64,000 bases of DNA from an uncultured Bacteroidota bacterium (GTDB lineage: Bacteria > Bacteroidota > Bacteroidia > Flavobacteriales > Flavobacteriaceae). The DNA lies in NCBI GenBank assembly GCA_902590705.1, contig CACIXU010000004.1, positions 1 through 64,000 on the forward strand, read 5' to 3'. Shown piece after piece: positions 47,436 to 55,709 of this stretch (position 1 is the first letter of the stretch; each line of letters starts with the position of its first letter). The notes beneath the pieces are model-generated. The model worked only from the letters and a program-made list of their open reading frames with translations. It was not told the DNA's origin and made no database searches. A program made the translations under genes and the position numbers.

Positions 47436-47945
47436 TTAGAATCCTAATTCAACTTTTACATCAGACATAATATCTTTACCTTTTGCGATGATAACACTGC
47501 CACCAGCGGAAGAATCTAACACATAATCAAACCCCAATTGTACTGCGATCTTGTCAATGGCGGCTCGGGCTTTTTCTATTAATGGCTGCATCATATCAAC
47601 AGACTTTTTCTGAAGCTCCTGAGAAACAGTTTGCTGGAATTCTTGAATTCCTCTCTGCATATCTTCAAGCTCTTTTTGTCTTTTTTGATTTATAATTTCA
47701 GTTTGGTTATTAGCATCAGCAGCATACGTTTGGGCTTTTGTTTGCAGTTCCTTGTATGTACTTTCCATATCGGCAGTATATGTATCTTCTAGTTTTTTTA
47801 ATTCTTTTTGAGCGGCTATGACTTCTGGCATTTCACTAATTAGTTTCTGAACTTCTATGTGTGCTACTTTAACTTGCCCACTAATCATACTCAATGGAGT
47901 GATTAAAAATAAAAGTGTAACAAAAAGATTTTTTAATTTTTTCAT
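47436..47945 (-). CDS. OmpH/Skp-family periplasmic chaperone (second copy)
   Basis: A 169-residue protein with a signal peptide (about 1-24, Met-Ile-Ser-Gly-Gln) and the Skp plan: small beta body enclosing two long charged coiled-coil helices (about 40-125), here rich in Gln, Lys and Glu. The C-terminal strand Phe-Asp-Tyr-Val-Leu-Asp-Ser is typical. It would shield unfolded outer-membrane proteins on their way to BamA. Last gene of the envelope operon, 30 nt after the first skp copy. Confidence 0.92.
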   Translation of the reverse strand: MKKLKNLFVTLLFLITPLSMISGQVKVAHIEVQKLISEMPEVIAAQKELKKLEDTYTADMESTYKELQTKAQTYAADANNQTEIINQKRQKELEDMQRGIQEFQQTVSQELQKKSVDMMQPLIEKARAAIDKIAVQLGFDYVLDSSAGGSVIIAKGKDIMSDVKVELGF

Positions 47946-47975
47946 CGTAATAGTTTTAATTTTTGTCTCCAGGTT

Positions 47976-48542
47976 TCAATTTTTTATGGAGCTAATTTTA
48001 TCTTTTCTTTCTTTAATTCTTTCTTGGACTTGAATTCTTTTCAAAACCAGGTCGCTAATATCGTAATTTTTTGCTGAATACAACATAATTATATCGGAAG
48101 ATCGATCGAAAACAAAGTCGTACTTACGTTCTTTTGCAATATCTTGCACAATTGACAATACTTGATCTTGAACAGGTTTTATTAGCTGATTTTTTTGAAT
48201 TATCATGTCACCATTTGGACCAAATCTTTTCTCCTGAAGACTTACTATTTCGGAAGCAAAGTCTCTAATTTCTAATTCCCTATCTTCAATTAGCTCAGGG
48301 GTTAATAGTATTTTTTCAACTTTAAACTGATCTTGGATTTGTTTAAGTTTAATTTTTTTTAATTCTATTTCTTTTTTCCATTGAGAAATTTTTTCATCTA
48401 GTAGGATATTTGCAGTACTAAACTCTTTGTTATTATTTAATATGATATCCATATCAATATATGCGATACGTGCTCCTCTTTGACCCAGAAATATGGAGGG
48501 AATCATAAAAATTATAAAAATTAAATTTAAAATTCTTTTCAT
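47976..48542 (-). CDS. OmpH/Skp-family periplasmic chaperone (first copy)
   Basis: A 188-residue paralog of the next gene with a signal peptide (about 1-20, Phe-Leu-Gly-Gln), the opening strand Ala-Tyr-Ile-Asp-Met-Asp, long helical arms (about 50-130) and the closing Tyr-Asp-Phe-Val-Phe-Asp-Arg-Ser. It extends past the usual Skp end with a basic, charged tail of about 30 residues. Tandem skp genes after bamA are common in this phylum. It follows bamA by 66 nt. Confidence 0.92.
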   Translation of the reverse strand: MKRILNLIFIIFMIPSIFLGQRGARIAYIDMDIILNNNKEFSTANILLDEKISQWKKEIELKKIKLKQIQDQFKVEKILLTPELIEDRELEIRDFASEIVSLQEKRFGPNGDMIIQKNQLIKPVQDQVLSIVQDIAKERKYDFVFDRSSDIIMLYSAKNYDISDLVLKRIQVQERIKERKDKISSIKN

Positions 48543-48608
48543 TTTAATCTTAAAAATATAGTAATAAATTAATAACGATAAAAACGAACAAATATTTCAG
48601 TTATAAAT

Positions 48609-51170
48609 TTAAAATTGTTGTCCAATAATAAAATGAGTTTCCCAACCATTTGGCTCACTAGCTCCAGTTGGATTATCAAACCCATAACCAAAGTCAATTC
48701 CTAAGAGTCCAAATGCAGGCATGAAAATTCTTACGCCCATGCCAGCTGAACGCCTTGAATTAAAAGGGTTAAAATCTCTAAAACTATTATAACCATTTCC
48801 TGATTCAAGAAATGATAATGCAAATATTGAAGCACTAGGCTTTAAAGTCAATGGGTACCTTAATTCCACAGTAAATTTATTGTAGATTAGTGAGCCATCT
48901 TGACTGGAAAGTGATTGATTTTTATAACCCCTTAGGGCAATTGTCTCTCGTCCATCTAATGCATAATTTTGCATTCCGTCTCCCCCCAAGTAAAATCTTT
49001 CAAAAGGGATATTTCCTCTTTCATTGTTATAAGCACCAATAAAACCAAAGTCTGTTTGAGTCTTAAGAACTAATTTTCCTATTAAAGTTGTATACCACTC
49101 CGCATTAAACTTGAGTTTGTAGTATTCTAACCATCTAAATTTTTCTTGGTCAATTTTTTCCATATTAGGATTGCCATTTGAAAGTTGAAACTCTTTCTGG
49201 CTTTTTAAATTCGAATAATCCACTCCATTTATAAGAGAATATGGAGGGGTTAGTTTAGCACTTATTGTAAATTTTGAGCCTCCTATTGGAAAAATAGGGT
49301 TTGTAAAGGTATTATTTCTGGAAAGTGCAATAGTATAGGCCAAGTTATTTGCTTGACCATCTCCAAAAGTGAAAAGACCTGTATAGTAATTGTTTAGATC
49401 GAAATATTGATAAGCAATTGCTTGTGATAGGGTAAAAAAGTCGTCAGGAACTTTAAGTCTTTTTGCCAATCCAAGGGTAAGACCACTAATTTGAAAATAT
49501 TGGCTTTTATCAGCTCGACCAGTGAAGAAGTCATACCTATACTGTACAGTATGGGATAGAGATGTAGAAAATTGAACAGGCTGCCTTCCACCCAGCCATG
49601 GTTCTGCAAAACTAAAACTATAAGTACTGTAAAACTGACTCGCTTGCAACCGAAGACTTAGACTTTGTCCATCTCCCATTGGAAGTGGCTTATATGTATC
49701 AAGATTAAAAATATTTTTCATGGAAAAATTATTGAATGAAAGTCCAAGAGTTCCAATAAAACCTCCACCGCCATAACCACCCTGCAGCTCAATTTGACTA
49801 GCGCCAGCCTCTGTTAATCCATATTCTATATCGACTGTTCCAGCATTTGGATCTACATTTTTAAAATCAGGATTTATATTCTCAGCATCAAAAAAACCGA
49901 GTTGACCTAATTCTCTTACTGTTCTAACAACCATGTCTTTACTATATAATTCTCCAGGTTTTGTTCTCAATTCTCTGAAAATAACATGGTCATTGGTCTT
50001 TGTGTTTCCAATTACAGATATTTTGTTGAATTGGGCAATTTTACCTTCATTAACTCGTATTTCAAAATCTATTGTATCATTTTCTGCACTTACTTCAACT
50101 GCATTGATACTTGAAAAAAGGTAGCCATTATTTTGATATAAGTTTGAAAGATCATTGGCATCAGGTTTTTCGTCTGCAATACGTTTTTTTAGGAGTACAC
50201 CATTGTATGCATCTCCTTTTTTTATTCCAAGAATCTGAGCTAATTGAAAATCACTATATACAGAGTTTCCAAGAAAATTAATATCACCAAAATAATACCT
50301 ATTACCCTCTTCTACCTTGAAATTAATTGAAAGAGTGTTGTCATCATTCATTGACAAGCTATCCTTTATTATCCTTGCATCGCGAAAACCCTTTTCTTTA
50401 AAAAAATCTAATAAGTTTTGTTTGTCTTCAGCATATTCTTCCTCAAGTAATTTAGATTTTTTCCAAAAACGTAATGGGAAACTCCTTTTAGTTTTTTTTA
50501 GCTGAGATCGAAGTTTTTTATCACTAAAAATTTTATTCCCTTCAAAATCAATGTCCTTAATTTTTACTCTCTCCCCCAAGTCTACATTAACCAACATCTT
50601 AAATGTATTACTCTTTAAAGAGTCTTCCAACATATTAAAATTAACTTTAGTATTTATAAACCCATCTTTTTTGAATTTATTAATGATATAGTTTTTTGTA
50701 TTAGTTAAAAAGCTTTCAGAAAGTTTCTTTCCTGGGGCGAGTTCGGTTTCATCGATTAGTGGGTCTATCTTACTAGGCTTAAGTCCTGTAATTTTTACCT
50801 CACCAAGAGTGGGGAGTTCCTCAATTTCTATTTCAAGCCCAACTCTATCTCCATCAAATTTTGTAACATAAAAATTTATATCACTAAATAATTGTAAGCT
50901 CCAAAGTTTTTTAATTATACTACTAATTTCGTCACCAGGAATATTAATTTTTTGTCCTTTCCTGAGTTGACTGTATGAAATTACGGTTTGGTCGCTAAAA
51001 GTTTTTATACCACTTACTGAAATAGAATCTATAGTGTAGAGTTTTCCTTTGACAAATTTATCCAAGCTTTGAGCTTGGGAAAGTATAGTCCCTAGTAAAA
51101 AGATTGAACATAAAAATAAACCTGACTTAAATAAATAATTATCTAAGAAGCTGCTCGCTCGTTTTTCCAA
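48609..51170 (-). CDS. bamA: BamA, outer-membrane protein assembly factor
   Basis: An 853-residue protein: a signal peptide (about 14-34, ending Ser-Gln-Ala-Gln), five POTRA domains (about 40-450) and a 16-strand Omp85 barrel with Val-Arg-Ile-Phe-Met-Pro near the end and a final Phe residue. It folds and inserts barrels, presumably including SprA. The only usable start is the TTG at 51170, which overlaps uppS by 32 nt; no ATG lies before the signal peptide. The overlap suggests translational coupling. Confidence 0.95.
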   Translation of the reverse strand: MEKRASSFLDNYLFKSGLFLCSIFLLGTILSQAQSLDKFVKGKLYTIDSISVSGIKTFSDQTVISYSQLRKGQKINIPGDEISSIIKKLWSLQLFSDINFYVTKFDGDRVGLEIEIEELPTLGEVKITGLKPSKIDPLIDETELAPGKKLSESFLTNTKNYIINKFKKDGFINTKVNFNMLEDSLKSNTFKMLVNVDLGERVKIKDIDFEGNKIFSDKKLRSQLKKTKRSFPLRFWKKSKLLEEEYAEDKQNLLDFFKEKGFRDARIIKDSLSMNDDNTLSINFKVEEGNRYYFGDINFLGNSVYSDFQLAQILGIKKGDAYNGVLLKKRIADEKPDANDLSNLYQNNGYLFSSINAVEVSAENDTIDFEIRVNEGKIAQFNKISVIGNTKTNDHVIFRELRTKPGELYSKDMVVRTVRELGQLGFFDAENINPDFKNVDPNAGTVDIEYGLTEAGASQIELQGGYGGGGFIGTLGLSFNNFSMKNIFNLDTYKPLPMGDGQSLSLRLQASQFYSTYSFSFAEPWLGGRQPVQFSTSLSHTVQYRYDFFTGRADKSQYFQISGLTLGLAKRLKVPDDFFTLSQAIAYQYFDLNNYYTGLFTFGDGQANNLAYTIALSRNNTFTNPIFPIGGSKFTISAKLTPPYSLINGVDYSNLKSQKEFQLSNGNPNMEKIDQEKFRWLEYYKLKFNAEWYTTLIGKLVLKTQTDFGFIGAYNNERGNIPFERFYLGGDGMQNYALDGRETIALRGYKNQSLSSQDGSLIYNKFTVELRYPLTLKPSASIFALSFLESGNGYNSFRDFNPFNSRRSAGMGVRIFMPAFGLLGIDFGYGFDNPTGASEPNGWETHFIIGQQF

Positions 51171-51870
51171 ATCTACGTTCTCTTTTTTGGTAATTTATTA
51201 TTGCTTTGTGCAGATGTCTCTTATTGAAATCGGGCCATAGCACTTTTGAAAAATACAATTCGGCATAGGCAATTTGCCACAACAGAAAGTTACTAATACG
51301 CTTTTCCCCGCTTGTTCTTATAAGCAAGTCCACATCTGGTAAATTTTGCGTATAAAGATGCTCATTTATAATGGATTGGTCAATTTTTTCGGGAGAAATT
51401 ATATTATTTTTGACTTTGACAGCTAACTGTTTAAATGTACTTGCAATTTCCTCTCTCCCCCCATAACTTAGCGCAAGGGTCAAAGTCATCTGGTTATTAT
51501 TTATTGTTTTTTTTATTACATATTTCAATTCCTCCTGAACTATTTTTGGTAGTTGATCTATGTTACCAATAACATTCAGTTTAATTCTATTCTCAAGAAG
51601 TTTTTCAAATTCATTTTTTAAACTATTTACTAATAATTTCATTAAGACCCCAATTTCTTCTCTTGGACGATTCCAATTTTCTGTTGAAAAAGCATAAAGA
51701 GTAAGGTATCTTATTTTTAACTCAACAGCCTCTTCAACAACTTTTTGTACCGCCTTAATACCATTTTTGTGACCAAAAATTCTTTTTTTACCTTTCTGCT
51801 CAGCCCAACGCCCATTGCCATCCATTATAATAGCTAGATGATTAGGCAAGTGATTTTTATTATCTATCAT
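51139..51870 (-). CDS. uppS: Undecaprenyl diphosphate synthase
   Basis: A 243-residue cis-prenyltransferase that makes the lipid carrier for peptidoglycan and surface glycans. The catalytic Asp17 lies in Ile-Met-Asp-Gly-Asn-Gly-Arg-Trp, followed by Gly-His-Lys-Asn-Gly and Tyr-Ala-Phe-Ser-Thr-Glu-Asn-Trp. Arg-Thr-Ser-Gly-Glu-Lys-Arg-Ile-Ser-Asn-Phe-Leu-Leu-Trp-Gln is also present. The ATG at 51870 starts 2 nt after the preceding stop; a TTG at 51891 would add seven residues and is less likely. Confidence 0.95.
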   Translation of the reverse strand: MIDNKNHLPNHLAIIMDGNGRWAEQKGKKRIFGHKNGIKAVQKVVEEAVELKIRYLTLYAFSTENWNRPREEIGVLMKLLVNSLKNEFEKLLENRIKLNVIGNIDQLPKIVQEELKYVIKKTINNNQMTLTLALSYGGREEIASTFKQLAVKVKNNIISPEKIDQSIINEHLYTQNLPDVDLLIRTSGEKRISNFLLWQIAYAELYFSKVLWPDFNKRHLHKAIINYQKRERRFGKTSEQLLR

Positions 51871-51872
51871 AA

Positions 51873-52568
51873 TTATTCTTTGCAATAACAAGGCAGATCG
51901 CCAAAGGTAAATGAAATTGTTAAACCTGTAAAAACATACCAGTCATTATTATTTATGTTTCCAAATTCATTTCCATTAGGCACTCCAGAATCAGATTTTG
52001 GATGACTTCCATCTATATTATCTGAAAAGGTATATCTCGCTCCAATTTCTATTCCAAGTATAACTACTGGAGAGACGTTAGCTTTAAGTCCAATTATAAT
52101 GGGAAGAGATATGTTACTGCCTTTCGCATATTCGATATTTTCAAATGTTTTTGGATCATGATAAAATAAATCATATTTAATATATCCAACTCCTAAAAAT
52201 AAATATGGTGTAAATAGTTTATCTGATCCATGTAAATTAAAATCAAAAAAATTTATTTCGGTACCTGCAGAAAACTCTAAAATTGAATTTTCAAACCGAT
52301 ACTGTCTCATAAATCTAGCAAAATCATTAGGGTTATAATCACTTTTATCTATGGAGGTATACATAAAATTTGCACGCAAAGAATAACGCGTAGTTCTATT
52401 CCACTTGTAAATTATACCTAAAGCAGGGTTTTCAGGATATATATAATTTGAAGAGCCTACATCACCAACATAATTAGCCCCTCCTATAAATAGTCCAATT
52501 TCATGGTATTGAGAATGAACAATGTATTGTGCAAAAAAAACAACAACAAGCAACCAATTTTTTTTCAT
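51873..52568 (-). CDS. DUF6089-type putative outer-membrane barrel protein
   Basis: A 231-residue exported protein with a signal peptide (about 1-19, ending His-Ser-Gln). The rest alternates polar and hydrophobic residues with aromatic ends, as in a small beta barrel, and contains Gly-Gly-Ala-Asn-Tyr-Val-Gly-Asp-Val-Gly near the start. It ends with a Cys-Tyr-Cys motif. It sits between nadK and uppS, the usual place of DUF6089 proteins in Bacteroidota. The function is unknown; a tie to envelope assembly rests on context. Confidence 0.82.
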   Translation of the reverse strand: MKKNWLLVVVFFAQYIVHSQYHEIGLFIGGANYVGDVGSSNYIYPENPALGIIYKWNRTTRYSLRANFMYTSIDKSDYNPNDFARFMRQYRFENSILEFSAGTEINFFDFNLHGSDKLFTPYLFLGVGYIKYDLFYHDPKTFENIEYAKGSNISLPIIIGLKANVSPVVILGIEIGARYTFSDNIDGSHPKSDSGVPNGNEFGNINNNDWYVFTGLTISFTFGDLPCYCKE

Positions 52569-52648
52569 TTAACAGCATAGGTAGCTAACCTAGCCAAATA
52601 TTTTAGTTAGAACCACAAGTTGTAATCTTAAACTAAGAAAAGCTAAAT

Positions 52649-53530
52649 TTATTGTCTATTGCGGGTGTCTTGGCCCCAAAAAAGCTTGTTGCGAAGTGTT
52701 TTAAAATAATTGTCTCCATTAAGCTCAACTGTAAAGACAGGAAAAGCCGCTTTCTTGATCGTTATTGAAGAACCATTTTCTACTGTAAACAATCTGGAGT
52801 CTAATGACATTAAGTGCCCATCTCCCCTTCCGTCAACACTAATCTTAATTGCAACTTCATCTGGGACAACCAGTGGTCTTATATTCAGATTATGAGGGGC
52901 AATTGGATTAAGTATAATTCCCTTGGTTTCAGGAGTTAAAATTGGACCATTACTACTCAACGAGTAGCCTGTCGAGCCAGTAGATGTTGCAATTATTAGT
53001 CCGTCAGCCCAATAAGTTGTGAGATATTCCTCATTGATTTTAGTCTGAATACTTAACATTGAGGTAGTATTCATTCTATTAATACTAATTTCATTTAAAG
53101 CAAATGAAAATGAATTGTTAAGAGCATGATCAGCATCGGAAAGTGTTACTGAAAGCAAACTTCGCTCAACCAGTTTAAATTTTTCATCAAAAAATTCATC
53201 TAAAGCTTCATTCAGTGTTTCTTTTTGTAAACTTGTCAAAAACCCTAATCTTCCTGTGTTTATTCCTAAAATTGGGATTTTAGAATCTTTAACAAATGGA
53301 ATTGAGCGAAGTAATGTTCCATCGCCCCCAATTGAAAATAAAAAATCAATATCTAAGTTGATTGTGCCTGAAGCCTCAAATTGATTGTGATTAATTGGCT
53401 TGGAAATGTATTCAATTAATCGACTATCTAAATCTAGCTCATGACCTTTTTTTTCTAAATATGAAACGGTAGCTAGAGCATACTCAATAGTCTCGGGAGT
53501 ATCAAACGCACAAAATATGGCTATTTTCAT
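52649..53530 (-). CDS. nadK: NAD kinase
   Basis: A 293-residue cytoplasmic kinase making NADP. The catalytic Gly-Gly-Asp70-Gly-Thr motif and the Asn-Glu of Ala-Leu-Asn-Glu-Ile-Ser are present, along with Ser-Thr-Gly-Ser-Thr-Gly-Tyr-Ser-Leu-Ser. First gene of the minus-strand envelope operon, with 80 nt before the DUF6089 gene. It diverges from pdxJ across a 110-nt gap that contains a short CGTAA/TTACG inverted repeat but no exact minus-strand promoter box. Confidence 0.95.
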   Translation of the reverse strand: MKIAIFCAFDTPETIEYALATVSYLEKKGHELDLDSRLIEYISKPINHNQFEASGTINLDIDFLFSIGGDGTLLRSIPFVKDSKIPILGINTGRLGFLTSLQKETLNEALDEFFDEKFKLVERSLLSVTLSDADHALNNSFSFALNEISINRMNTTSMLSIQTKINEEYLTTYWADGLIIATSTGSTGYSLSSNGPILTPETKGIILNPIAPHNLNIRPLVVPDEVAIKISVDGRGDGHLMSLDSRLFTVENGSSITIKKAAFPVFTVELNGDNYFKTLRNKLFWGQDTRNRQ

Positions 53531-53616
53531 CAGGCATAATTTCCTCGTAAAATTACGAAACTTTATTTGGCTTGGCTTTTGATTTGCAAAATTTAGAAGA
53601 TGCGAGAAGAAGTTAT

Positions 53617-53624
53617 TAATTTTG
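53617..53624 (+). promoter_or_regulatory. Promoter -7 box for pdxJ
   Basis: TAATTTTG matches TAnnTTTG and ends 16 nt before the pdxJ ATG at 53641, in the divergent nadK-pdxJ gap. Confidence 0.45.
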
Positions 53625-53640
53625 AATTAAAAGTGATTAT

Positions 53641-54354
53641 ATGACTAAGCTAAGCGTTAACATCAATAAAATTGCTACTTTAAGGAATTCAAGGGGAGGA
53701 AATATACCCAATCTACTCTCAGTTGCTGCTGACCTACAAGATTATGGAGCCCAGGGAATTACAATTCATCCAAGACCAGATCAACGTCATATCAAATACG
53801 ATGATGCCTTGGAATTATCTAAAGTTTTGACTACCGAATTTAACATTGAAGGAAATCCCATTACCAAGTTTGTTGATTTGGTAAATCGCATAAAACCCGA
53901 TCAAGTCACTCTTGTACCTGATGAGGAAAATGCCCTTACCTCAAATACAGGATGGGACACTATAAAACATCGAGATTTTTTAAAAGAAGTCATCCATGAA
54001 TTCAAAGGCAATGGGATTAGAACCTCAATTTTTATTGATCCAGATGAAAAAATGATCGAGGGCGCAAAAGTAACTGGAACAGACAGAATTGAACTTTATA
54101 CCGAAGCCTATGCAATCAACTACCCACTAAATCCTGAGAAAGCAATTGCACCATATGTGAAAGCCGCTAAAGTGGCTAACAAGCTAGATATTGGAATCAA
54201 TGCTGGACATGATTTAAATTTAGAAAATACGGCTTTCTTCGCCAAAAACATTCCCCAACTATTGGAGGTTTCTATTGGTCATGCGCTTATTAGCGAGTCA
54301 CTATATTTGGGCTTTGAGAATGTCATTCCCATGTACCTTCAACGACTTTCATAA
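53641..54354 (+). CDS. pdxJ: Pyridoxine 5'-phosphate synthase
   Basis: A 237-residue TIM-barrel enzyme that condenses 1-deoxyxylulose 5-phosphate with 3-amino-2-oxopropyl phosphate to form pyridoxine phosphate. Visible motifs are Leu-Ser-Val-Asn-Ile-Asn-Lys-Ile at the start, Ile-His-Pro-Arg-Pro-Asp-Gln-Arg-His-Ile, Val-Thr-Leu-Val-Pro-Asp, and Asn-Ala-Gly-His-Asp-Leu-Asn near residue 191. Stop and next start overlap by one base (TAATG). Confidence 0.95.
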   Translation: MTKLSVNINKIATLRNSRGGNIPNLLSVAADLQDYGAQGITIHPRPDQRHIKYDDALELSKVLTTEFNIEGNPITKFVDLVNRIKPDQVTLVPDEENALTSNTGWDTIKHRDFLKEVIHEFKGNGIRTSIFIDPDEKMIEGAKVTGTDRIELYTEAYAINYPLNPEKAIAPYVKAAKVANKLDIGINAGHDLNLENTAFFAKNIPQLLEVSIGHALISESLYLGFENVIPMYLQRLS

Positions 54355-55127
54355 TGAAGCTATTGAATAGTAATATTATGGGGGAAGGAGAAAAAAACTT
54401 ACTTATCCTTCACGGTTTTTTGGGGATGGGAGACAACTGGAAGACTCATGCTAAAAACCTAGCTGAAAATGGTTATTGTGTTCATTTAATAGACCAGAGA
54501 AACCATGGAAGAAGTTTTTGGAGTGTAGATTTTAGCTACAAGTTTATGGTTGAAGATCTTAAGTATTACATGGATCATCACCAAATAGCCTCTGCAATTA
54601 TCTTAGGACATTCTATGGGTGGTAAAACAGCTATGAATTTTGCCTTAACATATTCTAAACTCGTAGAAAAACTAATTGTTGTAGATATTTCACCTAAATA
54701 TTATGCACCACACCACCAGAATATTTTAGCAGGTTTAGTGAGTCTTGATTTTCAAGTTATTAGCTCAAGAAAAGAGGCAGATGAGCAACTATCTAATTAC
54801 ATAAGTGATTTTGGAACTCGACAGTTTTTATTGAAAAACCTTCACTGGCTTAAGAATGGGAAATTGGGTCTGAGGATAAATATAGAAGTTCTAAAAAATT
54901 GTGGGGAAGCCATTGGACAGGCAGTCAATAGCGATAAAGTTTTCGACAAACCCACCTTATTTATGATCGGATCCAACTCAAATTATGTTGATAAAAGTAT
55001 TGATAATTACATGATTACAAGTTCTTTTCTTAAAACAGAAATAATCGAAATCAAAGGTGCAGGCCACTGGCTTCATGCAGAACAACCGAAGCTTTTCTTT
55101 GATCAATTAATTTCATGGATAGATTGA
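54354..55127 (+). CDS. Alpha/beta hydrolase (YbfF-like esterase family)
   Basis: A 257-residue cytoplasmic hydrolase. The oxyanion loop is Leu-His-Gly-Phe-Leu-Gly near residue 19, the nucleophile is Ser87 in Gly-His-Ser-Met-Gly-Gly, and the catalytic His is in Gly-Ala-Gly-His-Trp-Leu-His near residue 238. Asp-Gln-Arg-Asn-His-Gly-Arg-Ser is typical of the YbfF/ABHD11 branch of esterases. The natural substrate cannot be told. It overlaps pdxJ by one base and is probably co-transcribed. Confidence 0.88.
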   Translation: MKLLNSNIMGEGEKNLLILHGFLGMGDNWKTHAKNLAENGYCVHLIDQRNHGRSFWSVDFSYKFMVEDLKYYMDHHQIASAIILGHSMGGKTAMNFALTYSKLVEKLIVVDISPKYYAPHHQNILAGLVSLDFQVISSRKEADEQLSNYISDFGTRQFLLKNLHWLKNGKLGLRINIEVLKNCGEAIGQAVNSDKVFDKPTLFMIGSNSNYVDKSIDNYMITSSFLKTEIIEIKGAGHWLHAEQPKLFFDQLISWID

Positions 55128-55178
55128 ATTGTTTACATTTCTACAATCAAGCTCAAAAATGTTATAAAATATAACAAA

Positions 55179-55211
55179 TTGTAAAGGGATATATGGCTAA
55201 CCTTAAATTTG
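55179..55211 (+). promoter_or_regulatory. Promoter of the GNAT-lysC pair
   Basis: TTG at 55179-55181 and TAAATTTG at 55204-55211 are 22 nt apart, near the Bacteroidota spacing. The -7 box lies between two candidate ATG codons (55193 and 55223), which favours the second as the true start of the acetyltransferase. Confidence 0.5.
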
Positions 55212-55222
55212 TCAACAATCTT

Positions 55223-55705
55223 ATGGAAGCGATCATTAGAAAAGCAGAAAAATCAGATACTAAGGCAATATTTTCATTAATTCAAGAATTAGCTGTTTAT
55301 GAAAGAGAGCCTGATGCCGTAATCATAAATGAAAGTACTTTTAAAGAACACGGTTTTGGAAAAAAGCCTTTGTTTGAGTGTTTTGTTGCCGAACTCAATG
55401 AAAAGGTTGTTGGAATTGCCCTTTTTTACTCCAGATACTCTACATGGAAAGGTCCTACTTTACATTTGGAAGACCTTATCGTGACCGAAGAAATGAAAGG
55501 GAAAGGAATCGGATCCATGCTTTACTCTGCTTTCCTAAAATATGCGGACAAAGCCGGGGTGGAGAGAGTAGAATGGGCAGTCCTTGACTGGAACCTTCCA
55601 GCGATTACTTTATATCAACAAAGTGGAGCCAAAGTTTTGAGTGATTGGAGAACCGTTCAAATGGATAAAAAAAGTATTCAAAACTATGTAGCAAAAATAA
55701 ATTAA
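55223..55705 (+). CDS. GNAT-family N-acetyltransferase
   Basis: A 160-residue protein with the GNAT fold: an opening strand Ile-Ile-Arg-Lys-Ala, Leu-His-Leu-Glu-Asp-Leu-Ile-Val near residue 79, then the acetyl-CoA loop Lys-Gly-Lys-Gly-Ile-Gly-Ser-Met-Leu and Trp-Asn-Leu-Pro-Ala-Ile-Thr-Leu-Tyr. It resembles the diamine (spermidine/spermine) N-acetyltransferase group, but the substrate is not certain. The ATG at 55223 fits the family start and the promoter; the ATG at 55193 would add ten residues. It ends 4 nt before lysC. Confidence 0.85.
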   Translation: MEAIIRKAEKSDTKAIFSLIQELAVYEREPDAVIINESTFKEHGFGKKPLFECFVAELNEKVVGIALFYSRYSTWKGPTLHLEDLIVTEEMKGKGIGSMLYSAFLKYADKAGVERVEWAVLDWNLPAITLYQQSGAKVLSDWRTVQMDKKSIQNYVAKIN

Positions 55706-55709
55706 ATAA

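Noticed and set aside
53546..53557. CGTAA-AA-TTACG inverted repeat in the nadK-pdxJ gap
   Set aside because: Five-base arms in AT-rich DNA are expected by chance; no link to a promoter box.
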